DNA from: Prunella strophiata
Taxonomy: Eukaryota; Chordata; Aves; Passeriformes; Prunellidae
DNA: 64,000 bases
NCBI GenBank assembly: GCA_036583965.1
Contig: JAZBQD010000007.1
Span: forward strand, 558,001-622,000
Reading direction: 5' to 3'
A model generated the notes under the pieces. That model did not search any database and was not told the DNA's origin. It saw only the letters and a program-made list of their open reading frames with translations. This document shows positions 26,309 to 43,700 of this stretch, in pieces (position 1 is the first letter of the stretch; each line of letters begins with the position of its first letter). Both the position numbers and the translations under genes were made by a program.

Positions 26309-26815
26309 CTTCCCTCACAGCCGGCGCTGCTGTCAGTCCTCCCAGGGCAGCGAGCGCGGCCCAGAGAGGGCCCGCGCTTCCGGCGAGTTTGTCTGCTCCG
26401 CGCCGAGTCTGGAAAGCACGGCTGAGCGGGATAGAGCGGCCCCGCGGGGCGGGCAGCGGAGTGGCGCCTCCTGGTGTGAGCCTCCCGATGGGGAACCGGG
26501 TGGCGGCAGCGGAAGTGGCGCGACAAGAAGTGGACGCAGGACGGGACCGTTGTCATGGCGGCGGGAGCAGGCTAGGCCAGGCCTGGTGGTGAGAGCGGAG
26601 GGGGCACCGGGACCCCTGACGGGGCGGGGAGGGTCTCACTCGTGGGAAAACGGGGAAAACCTCACCTGGGGGAACACGGGGACCCCTGGGACAGGGCTGA
26701 TCCTCCCCCGGGAGGGGATCCAGGACCTCTGCAACAGGGTCAGCCTCTGTCCCCTCTCTCTCCACCCAGCTGTTCTTTCCTCCCGTTCCGTTTCTGGGAT
26801 TCCGGAGCCGCCGAG
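26309..26815. promoter_or_regulatory. Bidirectional CpG promoter RNF115 / POLR3C, with POLR3C 5' UTR exon
   Basis: Head-to-head start codons 507 bp apart lie in GC-rich, CpG-dense DNA. A likely noncoding first exon of POLR3C ends near 26587 at a gtgaga donor (ggcctggtg|gtgagagcgg). It splices to the acceptor ctctccacccag ending at 26769, with the ATG at 26816. No TATA box is seen. Confidence 0.7.
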
Positions 26816-28677
26816 ATGACTCAGGCGGAGCTACGGCTCTGCTCCCTCCTGCTCCAGGAGCACTTCGGGGAGATCGTGGAGAAAGTCGGGAATTCGCTGC
26901 TCCGGACGGGACCGCGGCCGCTGCGGCTCCTGGTGGGGGACACGGGGCTGCTCCCGGATCAGGTACGGAATGGGAGGGATCCAGGAGGAAATTTTTGGGA
27001 GGAAAACCTGGAGGAGGGAATTTTTAATTAAGTAAATCAGGAGTGGAAGGTCCGTGTGTCTCTGAAAAACTAATTTGGGAAGAAGGAGGGACACTAATGC
27101 TCTGTAGAAAGCAAAGGCAGGAATAGAGTCCAGGAGCGGGGACAGATTGGTGGGAAAACCTGGCGAAGAACAAGGAATTTTTAATAAATCAGGAAGGAAG
27201 ATTTTAGTGGAGGAGGTGGCTTGTATTTCCCTGAAAAACTAATCTTTGAAAGAGCAGGGTAATTCTGATTCTCCCTAGGGAAACTGAGATCTGGGCAGGG
27301 AGGGAACACCCAGGAAGAATGGGGCTATTACCATTAAAAGGTGGAGTCCAACCCTCCTCTGCTCTGTCCCCCAGGTGAAGAAGGCCCTTTGTGTCCTCAT
27401 CCAGCACAACCTGGTGCGCTACGAGGCGCAGCCCCGGGGCTTTGTGGAGTACGAGGCCCGGAGCGAGCGCATCCTGCGCATCCTGCGCTACCCCCGCTAC
27501 ATCTACACGGCCAAGACGCTCTACGGGGACCCTGGGGAGCTGCTGGTGGAGGAGCTCCTGCTCCACGGGCACCTTCCCATGAGCTGTGCTGTTGCCAGGG
27601 TGGCTGATCGCCTCACTGAAACCATGGAAGGTGAGAAGGAAGCTCTTCCCTCAAAAAAATGGGATCTGAGTGTGGGTTTAGTTGGTGAATGGGACCAGAG
27701 GCACTGTAGGCTGTTCACAGCCAGGCTGTAGTGGTGGCCATGGTGTCACTGTGCACTCCTGAGCCTCAGGAACATCCAGGATCTGGTCTTGGACAGGCTA
27801 ATGGAGAACATGGAGGGTGGGAAGCTTCTTAAAAAGCAGGGATTTGGGTTTGTGAATGTGGTCCCAAAGGGTCTGTGGGGTGCTCGTGGTCGTGGCAGTG
27901 AGGACAGCATGACCACATTCTCCAAGCCTCAGGAACATCCCAGATCCATCCACTGTGTCTCTCCTCCCACCTAGATGGGAAAACCATGGATTACACAGAA
28001 GTGTCCAGCACCTTTGTACGCCTGGCAGATACCCACTTCATCCAGAGGTGCCCCACAGCCCCAGAGAACCCCCAGAGCACCAAGGGACCCCAAGCCCCTG
28101 CCCCTGCCCTGGCCATTGCCGAGAAGGACATGTACCTTGTGCCTCAGTTCAGCCTCGTCGGTGAGAGCCCCTGGGATCTTGGGGTTTGGGGGGCTTCAGG
28201 CAGCACTGAGCCACGTGTGGAGGCCACAGTGATGGGTTTGGTGGGAAAGAATGTCTTGGGTTGACAGGGAAGGGGAAGCGGAGACGCTCGTGCGACGAGG
28301 AAGAGGAGGGGGAGCACAAGGCCAAGAGGAAGAAGCAGGAGGGAGGAAGCTCAGAGGTACTGGGAATGCTGAGGTGGTGGTGCCCTACTCTGGCCTGGGT
28401 CCATATCCATTCCCAAATATGTTCTGGGGAAACTAGGTGGTCCGACAAAAAATGTCGTCATTTTTTGTGGCTCTTTTTCCTCATTTTTCTGGCTCCCATC
28501 CCTCAGTTTTGTGTCCCTGTTCCTTAGTTTCCTGCCCCTTTTCCCCTCACTTTTTGTTCTTGTCCCCCCAAGACTCCCCCAGACGATGGCATTTACTGGC
28601 AAGTCAACCAGGAGCGTTTTCATCAGCACTTCCGTGACCAGGCTCTGGTCAGTGCTGTGGCCAGCCGCATGGACCAG
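26816..28677 (+). CDS. POLR3C: POLR3C (RPC3/RPC62), RNA polymerase III subunit, N-terminal exons only
   Basis: Five coding exons: 26816-26962, 27375-27630, 27975-28160, 28268-28356 and 28573-28677, all in phase (261 codons). The protein starts MTQAELRLCSLLLQEHFGEI, then VKKALCVLIQHNLVRYEA, RILRYPRYIYTAKTLYGD, ADRLTETMEDGKTMDYTEVS, FVRLADTHFIQRCP and GKGKRRRSCDEEEEGEHKAK, ending WQVNQERFHQHFRDQALVS and RMDQ. These match human RPC62 from residue 1. The subunit has extended winged-helix domains and, with RPC6 and RPC7, recruits Pol III to promoters. The acidic/basic insertion is the usual nuclear linker. The rest of the ~530-residue protein would follow in the gap at 28715; the next contig starts with another gene. 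So the gene is truncated by assembly, not by mutation. Confidence 0.95.
27598..27960 (+). repeat. ~190-bp duplication spanning the POLR3C exon 3 donor
   Basis: The exon 3 end (gatcgcctcactgaaaccat, ggaag|gtgag) and its following intron to cctcaggaacatccaggatc recur in diverged form from about 27790 (gacaggctaatggagaacat, ggagggtggg) to cctcaggaacatcccagatc at about 27950. The copy reads DRLMENMEGG against the real DRLTETMEG. It is an old two-copy example. Confidence 0.7.
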
Positions 28678-28714
28678 GTCTGTGGCTCCCACTTCCATCC
28701 ATTCCCACTCTGGA

Positions 28715-29214
28715 NNNNNNNNNNNNNNNNNNNNNNNNNNNNNNNNNNNNNNNNNNNNNNNNNNNNNNNNNNNNNNNNNNNNNNNNNNNNNNNNNNNNNN
28801 NNNNNNNNNNNNNNNNNNNNNNNNNNNNNNNNNNNNNNNNNNNNNNNNNNNNNNNNNNNNNNNNNNNNNNNNNNNNNNNNNNNNNNNNNNNNNNNNNNNN
28901 NNNNNNNNNNNNNNNNNNNNNNNNNNNNNNNNNNNNNNNNNNNNNNNNNNNNNNNNNNNNNNNNNNNNNNNNNNNNNNNNNNNNNNNNNNNNNNNNNNNN
29001 NNNNNNNNNNNNNNNNNNNNNNNNNNNNNNNNNNNNNNNNNNNNNNNNNNNNNNNNNNNNNNNNNNNNNNNNNNNNNNNNNNNNNNNNNNNNNNNNNNNN
29101 NNNNNNNNNNNNNNNNNNNNNNNNNNNNNNNNNNNNNNNNNNNNNNNNNNNNNNNNNNNNNNNNNNNNNNNNNNNNNNNNNNNNNNNNNNNNNNNNNNNN
29201 NNNNNNNNNNNNNN
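28715..29214. other. Assembly gap (500 N placeholder)
   Basis: Exactly 500 N, so a gap of unknown true size. POLR3C exons 3' of 28677 and all upstream PI4KB exons are missing at this join, so at least several kb must be absent, or the contigs are not true neighbours. Confidence 0.98.
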
Positions 29215-29888
29215 AATGGGATTTGATGGGGTTTGAATGGGATTGATGGGGTTTGAATGGGATTTGATGGGGTTTGAATGGGATTTGATGGGGTTTGAAT
29301 GGGATTTGATGGGGTTTGAATGGGATTTGATGGGGTTTGAATGGGATTTGATGGGGTTTGAATGGGATTTGATGGGGTTTGAATGGAACTTGAGAGGGTT
29401 TTTATGGGATTTGATGGGGTTTGAATGGGATTTGATGGGGTTTGAATGGGATTTGATGGGGTTTGAATGGGATTTGATGGGGTTTGAATGGGATTTGATG
29501 GGGTTTGAATGGGATTGATGGGGTTTGAATGGGATTGATGGGGTTTGAATGGGATTTGATGGGGTTTGAATGGGATTTGATGGGGTTTGAATGGGATTTG
29601 ATGGGGTTTGAATGGGATTGATGGGGTTTGAATGGGATTTGATGGGGTTTGAATGGGATTTGATGGGGTTTGAATGGGATTGATGGGGTTTGAATGGGAT
29701 TTGATGGGGTTTGAATGGGATTTGATGGGGTTTGAATGGGATTTGATGGGGTTTGAATGGGATTTGATGGGGTTTGAATGGGATTGATGGGGTTTGAATG
29801 GGATTTGATGGGGTTTGAATGGGATTGATGGGGTTTGAATGGGATTTGATGGGGTTTGAATGGGATTGATGGGGTTTGAATGGGATTT
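29215..29888 (+). repeat. 21-bp minisatellite in a PI4KB intron
   Basis: About 32 copies of gggatttgatggggtttgaa(t), 20-21 bp, with few variants (loss of one T; one degenerate unit near 29385). The array starts directly at the gap edge, so it probably caused the assembly break. Confidence 0.95.
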
Positions 29889-30310
29889 TATGGGATTTGG
29901 TGGTGTTTTAGGGGATTCCGGGAAGTGTGCTCAAATGCTCCGCTGAGGCCATTCCCAAGGGATTCCCAAAAAATTCCCAATCCCTGAGAGATTCCCAAAA
30001 AAAATCCCTGGCTTTTTGGGGGGTTTTATGGGATTTTGTGGTGTTTTTATGGGATTCCGGGTGCTCAAATGGCTCCAGGTGAGGCCATTCCCAAGGGATT
30101 CCCAAAAAATTCCCAATCCCTGAGAGATTCCCAAAAAAAATCCCTGGCTTTTTGGGGGGTTTTATGGGATTTTGTGGTGTTTTTATGGGATTTTGTGGTG
30201 TTTTTATGGGATCCGGGTGCTCAAATGGCTCCAGGTGAGGCCATTCCCAAGGGATTCCCAAAAAATTCCCAATCCCTGAGAGATTCCCAAAAAAAATCCC
30301 TGGCTTTTTG
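29889..30310 (+). repeat. ~120-160-bp repeat carrying a ghost PI4KB exon end
   Basis: Three units share gaggccattcccaagggatt, the run aaaaaattcccaatccctga and ccctggctttttggggggtt. Two carry ccgggtgctcaaatggctcc followed by ag|gtgagg, at about 30057-30082 and 30212-30240; the first (29916-29950) is degenerate. Translated, ttc cgg gtg ctc aaa tgg ctc cag is FRVLKWLQ. This closely resembles FQVLKQLQ, which ends the PI4KB exon just upstream of SIWEQ in human. The parent exon is in the gap. Confidence 0.7.
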
Positions 30311-30545
30311 GGGGGTTTTATGGGATTTTGTGGTGTTTTTATGGGATTTTGTGGTGTTTTTATGGGATTTTGTGGTGTTTTTATGGGATTTTGTGGTGTT
30401 TTTATGGGATTTTGTGGTGTTTTTATGGGATTTTGTGGTGTTTTTATGGGATTTTGTGGTGTTTTTATGGGATTTTGTGGTGTTTTTATGGGATTTTGTG
30501 GTGTTTTTATGGGATTTTGTGGTGTTTTTATGGGATTTTAACAGG
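30310..30545 (+). repeat. 21-bp minisatellite in the same PI4KB intron
   Basis: About 11 near-identical copies of tttttatgggattttgtggt(g). Single copies of the same motif occur inside the larger units on the left, so this array expanded from their edge. Confidence 0.95.
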
Positions 30546-30664
30546 ATTTCTGTAATTTCATGCCATTTAACCCCATTTCAATTAGATTTGCTGGGATTTT
30601 AACAGGATTTCTTTAATTTCCCATCATGTTAACCCCATTTCAATGAGATTTGCTGGGATTTTAA

Positions 30665-37315
<6,651 letters not shown>

Positions 37316-38612
37316 AATTCCACGAGCCCCCACACAGGGGGGAAGAAAAAACAACAACAACAACAACAAAATTTCCCTGGAAAAAATTCCCGGAAAAAAA
37401 CAACAACAACAACAAAAAAAATATTTCCCCCCATCCCCCCCAAGGAAGAAACGGGAGAATTCCAAAGTTCCCGTTTTTGTTCCCTTCCCAAAAGCGACCT
37501 CGGGTTTGGGGTCTGGGGTTTGGCTGCTCCCCAGGCCTGGACTCTGCTGCAGAGATGGGACAGAATTCCATGAAAAAGCCGGGAAGAGCGGCGGGAAGAG
37601 CGGGAAGGGAGGAAATCCCCATGGGAGTGGGGTGGGAATGGGGGCAGCTCCCCCTTTCCTCTGCTTGGAATTCCCTGGGATTCACCCCCAGCCCCATGGA
37701 ATGGGAAGGGGGAGGGGTCTCCTGAAGGTTGGGAATCCCAAAATCCCGAAATTCCCGGAATTCCCAGCCCTGTGGGGTCCTTCCCTCTCCTGGGACACCC
37801 GGGGATGGCTGGGGGGGATTCCGGGTGGGATTCCCTCCAGGTAGAATTCCAGCTGAAATTCCCAGGTGGAATTTCCAGGTGGGATTCCCCCTATTCCAGG
37901 AATTCGGGGCTGGGCCTCCCCTCCCCCCTTTCCCGGGTAATTCCAGCCGGGAATTCGGGGCTGGAATGTCGGACATGGGGGGGGGGTGGTTTGGGGGCCT
38001 TGACCCCGATCCCAAATCCCAAATCAGGGAGGATCCGGAGCTTCCCAGGGAAGGAAAATTTCCTGGAATTTCACCTTGGAGTGTCCCCAATGTCCCCCTC
38101 ATGTCCCCTCTGTGTCCCCCTCCTTGTCCCTGTGTCCCCTCATGTCCCTCTCCCCCAGTGTCCCCCCACATCCCCTCCATGTCCCTGTGTCCCCTTGGTG
38201 TCCCCAATGTCCCCCCTGCCCCTCAATATCCCTTTATCTCAGTGTCCCCCCCCGTGTCCCTTCAATGTCCTCCTTTTTTTTTTTTTTTTTCATTTTTAGC
38301 ATTAAAAAAACCCCAAAATTTGGATTTTCAACCCCCCGGGGAGGAGGGAGGGGGCTCTGGGGACACTGGGAGGGGACAGAGGGACACAGAGGGGACCCCA
38401 ACCCTTCCCAAGCCCCTTTTTTGGGGGGCAGGACCAAAACTCGGGGATGCAGCCGGAGCCCTCAGCCCCTCCCCCCCTCCCCATTCCCATTCCCGGGAGC
38501 TTTTCCTGGGAAAAGCGAAATCCCGGGAGGAGCCGAGGCCGGGCACAGAGGGTGAAACCACTGGAGTTTAATGGAATCGATTCCTACAGAATAAAGAATT
38601 CCTGAGAGCCTC
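37316..38612 (+). other. PI4KB 3' UTR with AATAAA at 38590
   Basis: Noncoding sequence after the PI4KB stop: CAA-repeat clusters at 37345-37420, a G-rich middle, then a tgtcccc-rich stretch (38080-38270) and a poly-T of about 19. AATAAA at 38590-38595 (cagaataaagaattcc) is the likely polyadenylation signal. No other gene is visible. Confidence 0.6.
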
Positions 38613-38639
38613 TCGAGCCCGCGGCTTTCCATCAGCACA

Positions 38640-38965
38640 TCCCCCAGATCCCCAAAACTCCCAGAATTCCAGGGGAATGTTCTCAAAATTCCAGGAGTCC
38701 AACCCCAAAATTCTAGGGACATATTCCCCAAAATTCCAGGGGAACATTCCCCAAAATTCCAGGAGTCCAACCCCAAAATTTCAGGGACACATTCCCCAAA
38801 ATTCCAGGGGAACATTCCCCAAAATTCTAGGAGTCCAACCCCAGCATTTCAGGGACACATTCCCCAAAATTCCAGGGCAGCAACCCTAAAATTCCAGGAA
38901 CACATTCCCCAAAATTCCAGGAGTCCAACCCCAACATTTCAGGGACACATTCCCGAAATTCCAGC
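38640..38965. repeat. Tandem repeat between the PI4KB and ZNF687 3' ends
   Basis: Alternating units built from attccccaaaattccagg and gagtccaaccccaaaattc recur with a ~60-bp higher-order period over about 300 bp. Confidence 0.8.
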
Positions 38966-40704
38966 CCCTCCCTCCCTTCACCCCAAATCTAGCTCAAGGC
39001 ACTGAAATGCTGGAAAACCGTGGGTCCAAAGCCATAGTTCCATAGTTTTTTTTTTTTTTTTGGGAATTTTTTCCTTCTAAATCTCGTAGAAACTTTAATT
39101 TCTTCTCTATATTTACATCTGGCCCGGGGGATTTTTGGGAATGGCCGATTCCACCTGATTTTTCCCAGTTTTTTCCAACCCTTTTTCCATCCATCCACCT
39201 GCAGGGGAAAGGGGAGGGAAAATTTCCCCTCATTCCTGCTTGGAAAAAGTCAGAAAAACCAGGAATAAAAAGCCCAAAAGAAAAAAAAAAAAAAATCAAC
39301 CCCAAAGCAGCTTCTGCCATCCCGAAAAACACAAAAAAAGGGGAAAAAAACCTTGGAAAACCAAACCAAATCCCAGAAGGAGCACAGCAGTTGTTGGGAT
39401 TCGTGGATTTTAGTGTATGATACAACTTTACAGGGACAGGGGAAGGTTATCCACAGGGAATTCTGGGAATAGTGGAGTCTGGAGGGGCTTTTCCAGAGGA
39501 TTTTTGGGGGATTGGAAGCAGGAAAGGTCCTGGATCCTGAGGGGAAGAAGGAGCTGGAAAAAAGCTGGAAAAAGGCTGGAAAAGCCACCAGACCTCATCC
39601 TCAGCCTGGAATTCAAGAGTTTTCCCACTTTTCCTTCAGGAAAAGGGTCCTGGCTGGGATTTGAGGGATCCCTTCCCAATCCTGTTTTTTTTTTTTGGGT
39701 CGTTATTCCTTTGCCAAAGGAAAAATCTTCTCTTTTCCTCCTTTTTTCCAGATTTTTTCCTCCTCCTGTTCCCTTGGGAATGTCCAGCCCAGTGTCTGAG
39801 TGTCCTTCCCAGGGACCTCTGGAATTCCAGGGCTCTGGAATCGCCTCCTTCCCAACAAAACACACCAGGAACATTTCCCAAATGTGAAAAAAATATCCAG
39901 GAAAAACAAACAAAAGCCAAAAAATAGAAAAAAAGGTGGATTTTGCTGGAAAAGCTTCCCCAGCCCCGTCTGGATCCGGGAATTTCTGGGAAGAGCCCAT
40001 GGGGTCCCAGAAATTCCAAATCCCCCCAAAATCCAACATTCCTGGGTGATTCCCAGTGGGATTTGGGATCATCCCAATCCCAATCCCATTCCCAACTTTC
40101 CCTTGGACACCGGGAAGGGCTCTGGGGGTGTTTTATGTACACGGCGCCGATTCCCGGCCTTGGAGCCAATCCTGGAATTCTGAGATTCCTGGGAATGCTC
40201 AGTTCTCCTCAGATCTGATCCTGGAACTCCTGGAATGCTGAGATTCCTGGGAATGCTCAGTTCTCCTCAGATCTGATCCTGGAACTCCTGGAATGCTGAG
40301 ATTCCTGGGAATGCTCAGTTCTCCTCAGATCTGATCCTGGAACTCCTGGAATGCTGAGATTCCTGGGAATGCTCAGTTGTCCTTGGGGCTGATCCCAGAA
40401 TTCCAGGAATGCTGCAATTGCCAGGACAATCCCAGAATCTCAGGAATTCCAGGATTCCCAGGAAGGCTCAGTTCTGCTGGGATGAAGCCAATCCCAGAAT
40501 CTCAGGAATTCCAGGAGGGCTCAGTTCTCCTCGGCTCCCTGCCGGGCTCGGATGAAGCCAATCCCAGAATCCCAGAATTCCAGGATTCCCAGGAAGGCTC
40601 AGTTCTGCTGGGATGAAGCCAATCCCAGGATTCCCAGGAATGCTCAGTTCTGCTGGGATGAAGCCAATCCCAGAATCCAAGAATTCCAGGATTCCCAGGA
40701 GGGC
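38966..40704 (-). other. ZNF687 3' UTR region (minus)
   Basis: No conserved coding exon is seen between the ZNF687 stop (40705) and the PI4KB side. Possible minus-strand ATTAAA signals are at about 39092 and 38566, and neither is decisive. The part nearest the stop is a tandem repeat (see 40185-40745). Confidence 0.5.
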
Positions 40705-40745
40705 TCAGTTCTCCTCGGCTCCCTGCCGGGCTCGGATGAAGGCCA
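40185..40745 (-). repeat. Tandem repeats that include the ZNF687 stop-codon region
   Basis: At 40703-40742 the real coding end ([11 protein letters not shown] plus TGA) reads, on the plus strand, gctcagttctcctcggctcc, ctgccgggctcggatgaag. An apparently identical ~40-bp copy is at 40518-40557. Shorter copies with ggatgaagccaatcccag lie at about 40480, 40609 and 40656. Farther out, four 58-60-bp units carry gctcagttctcctcagatct (40199-40380). Confidence 0.85.
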
Positions 40746-43700
40746 TTCCATGGGTCCGGAAATGCGTCTTGAGGTTGAGCTGACTCTCGAAGCCCCTCCC
40801 GCACACTTTGCACTCCAGCTTCCCCTCGGACCCGCCGGAATTCCCGTCGTTGTTCCCTTGGGAAGCGCTTCCCGAGGAATCCTCGGGCTCGGCTCCCTTC
40901 TTCTTCTTGTGGGAGATGAAGCGGTGGCGGTTCAGGGAGATCTGGGAGGTGAAGCAGAGGCCGCACTCCCGGCACTGCTGGGAATTCCCGTCCGTGCGGT
41001 GCTGCGGGATGTGGGCCTGGAATTCCGCCCGGCTCCCCGCCAGGAAGCCGCACTTGCGGCAGCGGAACGGGGCCTTGGCCCCGCAGGGTTTGGGGTTCTT
41101 GGCAGGGGGGGTGGTGCTGTCGGGCTCCTCGCTGCAGGAGTCGTCCGAGGAGAGCTTCCGCTTGCGGCCGGGCGCCTGGAAAAGAGGGAAAATTGGGAAT
41201 TCCCAGCGAGGTCTGGGGGGGCAATTCCCAGCAAGGAGCTCCTGGGAAATCCCTTGGGAAGTGGGGCAGCTCCCAGAAGGAATTCTGGGGTGAGGAGCTT
41301 CCGATCCTGCCACAAACGCTGAAATTCCCAGGAAACCCCAGGAAATTCCATGATAAACCCCACCTGGGGAGTCCCGGATCCAAAACCTTCCCACTTGGAT
41401 AAACTTTAGCGCTGAGATTTGTGGGTTCCCAGCAGGAATTCCAGGATAAAACCCCCCCCAGTCCTGCCCCAGACCCCTAAAATTCCCAGGAAACCCCAGG
41501 AAATTCCGGATAAACCCCACCTGGGCAGTCCCAGATCCAAAACCTCCCCACCTGGATAAATTTTACCGCTGAGATTTGTGGGTTCCCAGCAGGAATTCCA
41601 GAACAAATTCCCCTCCCAGTCCTGCCCCAGACCCCTGAAATTCCCAGGAAACCCCAGGAAATTCCGGATAATCCCCACCTGGGCAGTCCCGGATCCAAAA
41701 CCTCCCCACTTGGATAAATTTTAGCACTGAGATTTGTGGGTTCCCAGCAGGAATTCCAGGATAAACCCCCTCCCAGTCCTGCCACAACCACTGAAATTCC
41801 CAGGAAACCCCAGGAAATGCTGGAATTCCAGGATAATCCCACCTGGGCAGGGCCAGCAGGGCCGTGGGCGATGACGACCTCCTGGCTGCGGGCGGGATCC
41901 GTGACTTTGATCCCGTGCCGCACCTGGATGTGCTTCTCCAGGATCAGGCGGCTGCTGAAGGTTCTCTTCCCCTCCGTGCAGTACCTGGCAATGGAGCAGC
42001 CCGGTTTTCCTGGGAATTCTGTCACTGGAATTCCCAAATTCCAACCCCAAATGGGACTGGGGGTGATGCAAACCCTGGAGTCCTTCCTGATCCCTCTTTT
42101 CCCTCCTCATTCCTGGAATTTCAATTTCCATACTGGGCAGAGCAGGTGGGAATTAAACCCTGACTCCTTGGGAATTAAACCCTGACTCCTTGGGAATTAA
42201 ACCTGGACTCCTTGGGAATGAAACCCTGATTTTCCTGGAAATTAAACCCTGATTTTCCTAGGAATGAAACCCTGATTTCCCTGGGAATGAAACCCTGATT
42301 TCCCTGGGAATTAAACCCTGATTTCCTGGGAACTAAACCCTGATTCTTTGGGAACTAAACCCTGATTCTTTGGGAACTAAACCCTGATTTCCCTGGGAAT
42401 TAAACCCTGATTCCCTGGGAATTAAACCCTGATTCCCTGGAAATTAAACCCTGATTCTTTGGGAACTAAACCCTGATTCCCTGGGAATTAAACCCTGATT
42501 TTCCTGGGAATTAAACCCTGATTCTTTGGGAACTAAACCCTGATTCTTTGGGAACTAAACCCTGATTCTTTGGGAACTAAACCCTGATTTCCCTGGGAAT
42601 TAAACCTGATTTCCCTGGGAATTAAACCCTGATTCCCTGGGAATTAAACCTGATTTCCCTGGGAATGAAACCCTGATTCCCTGGGAATTAAACCCTGATT
42701 CCCTGGGAATTAAACCTGATTTCCCTGGGAATTAAACCTGATTTCCCTGGGAACTAAACCCTGATTCTTTGGGAACTAAACCCTGATTCTTTGGGAATTA
42801 AACCCCGATTCCCTGGGAATTAAACCCTGATTCTTTGGGAACTAAACCCTGATTCCCTGGGAATTAAACCCTGATTCCCTGGGAATTAAACCTGATTTCC
42901 CTGGGAATTAAACCCTGATTCTTTGGGAACTAAACCCTGATTCCCTGGGAATTAAACCCTGATTCCCTGGGAATGAAACCCTGATTCCCTGGGAACTAAA
43001 CCCTGATTCCCTGGGAATTAAACCTGATTTCCCTGGGAATTAAACCTGATTTCCCTGGGAATGAAACCCTGATTCCCTGGGAATTAAACCTGATTTCCCT
43101 GGGAACTAAACCCTGATTCCCTGGGAATTAAACCCTGATTTCCTGGGAATTAAACCTGATTTCCCTGGGAATTAAACCCTGATTCCCTGGGAACTAAACC
43201 CTGATTCCCTGGGAATTAAACCCTGATTCTTTGGGAACTAAACCCTGATTCTTTGGGAACTAAACCCTGATTCTTTGGGAACTAAACCCTGATTCCCTGG
43301 GAATTAAACCCTGATTCCCTGGGAATTAAACCTGATTTCCCTGGGAACTAAACCCTGATTCCCTGGGAATTAAACCCTGATTTCCTGGGAATTAAACCTG
43401 ATTTCCCTGGGAATTAAACCTGATTTCCCTGGGAATTAAACCTGATTTCCCTGGGAATTAAACCCTGATTCTTTGGGAACTAAACCCTGATTCCCTGGGA
43501 ATTAAACCCTGATTTCCCTGGGAACTAAACCCTGATTCCCTGGGAATTAAACCCTGATTCTTTGGGAATTAAACCCTGATTTCCCTGGGAATGAAACCCT
43601 GATTTCCTTGGGAATTAAACCCTGATTTCCCTGGGAATTAAACCCTGATTTCCCTGGGAACTAAACCCTGATTCCCTCGGAATTAAACCCTGATTTCCCT

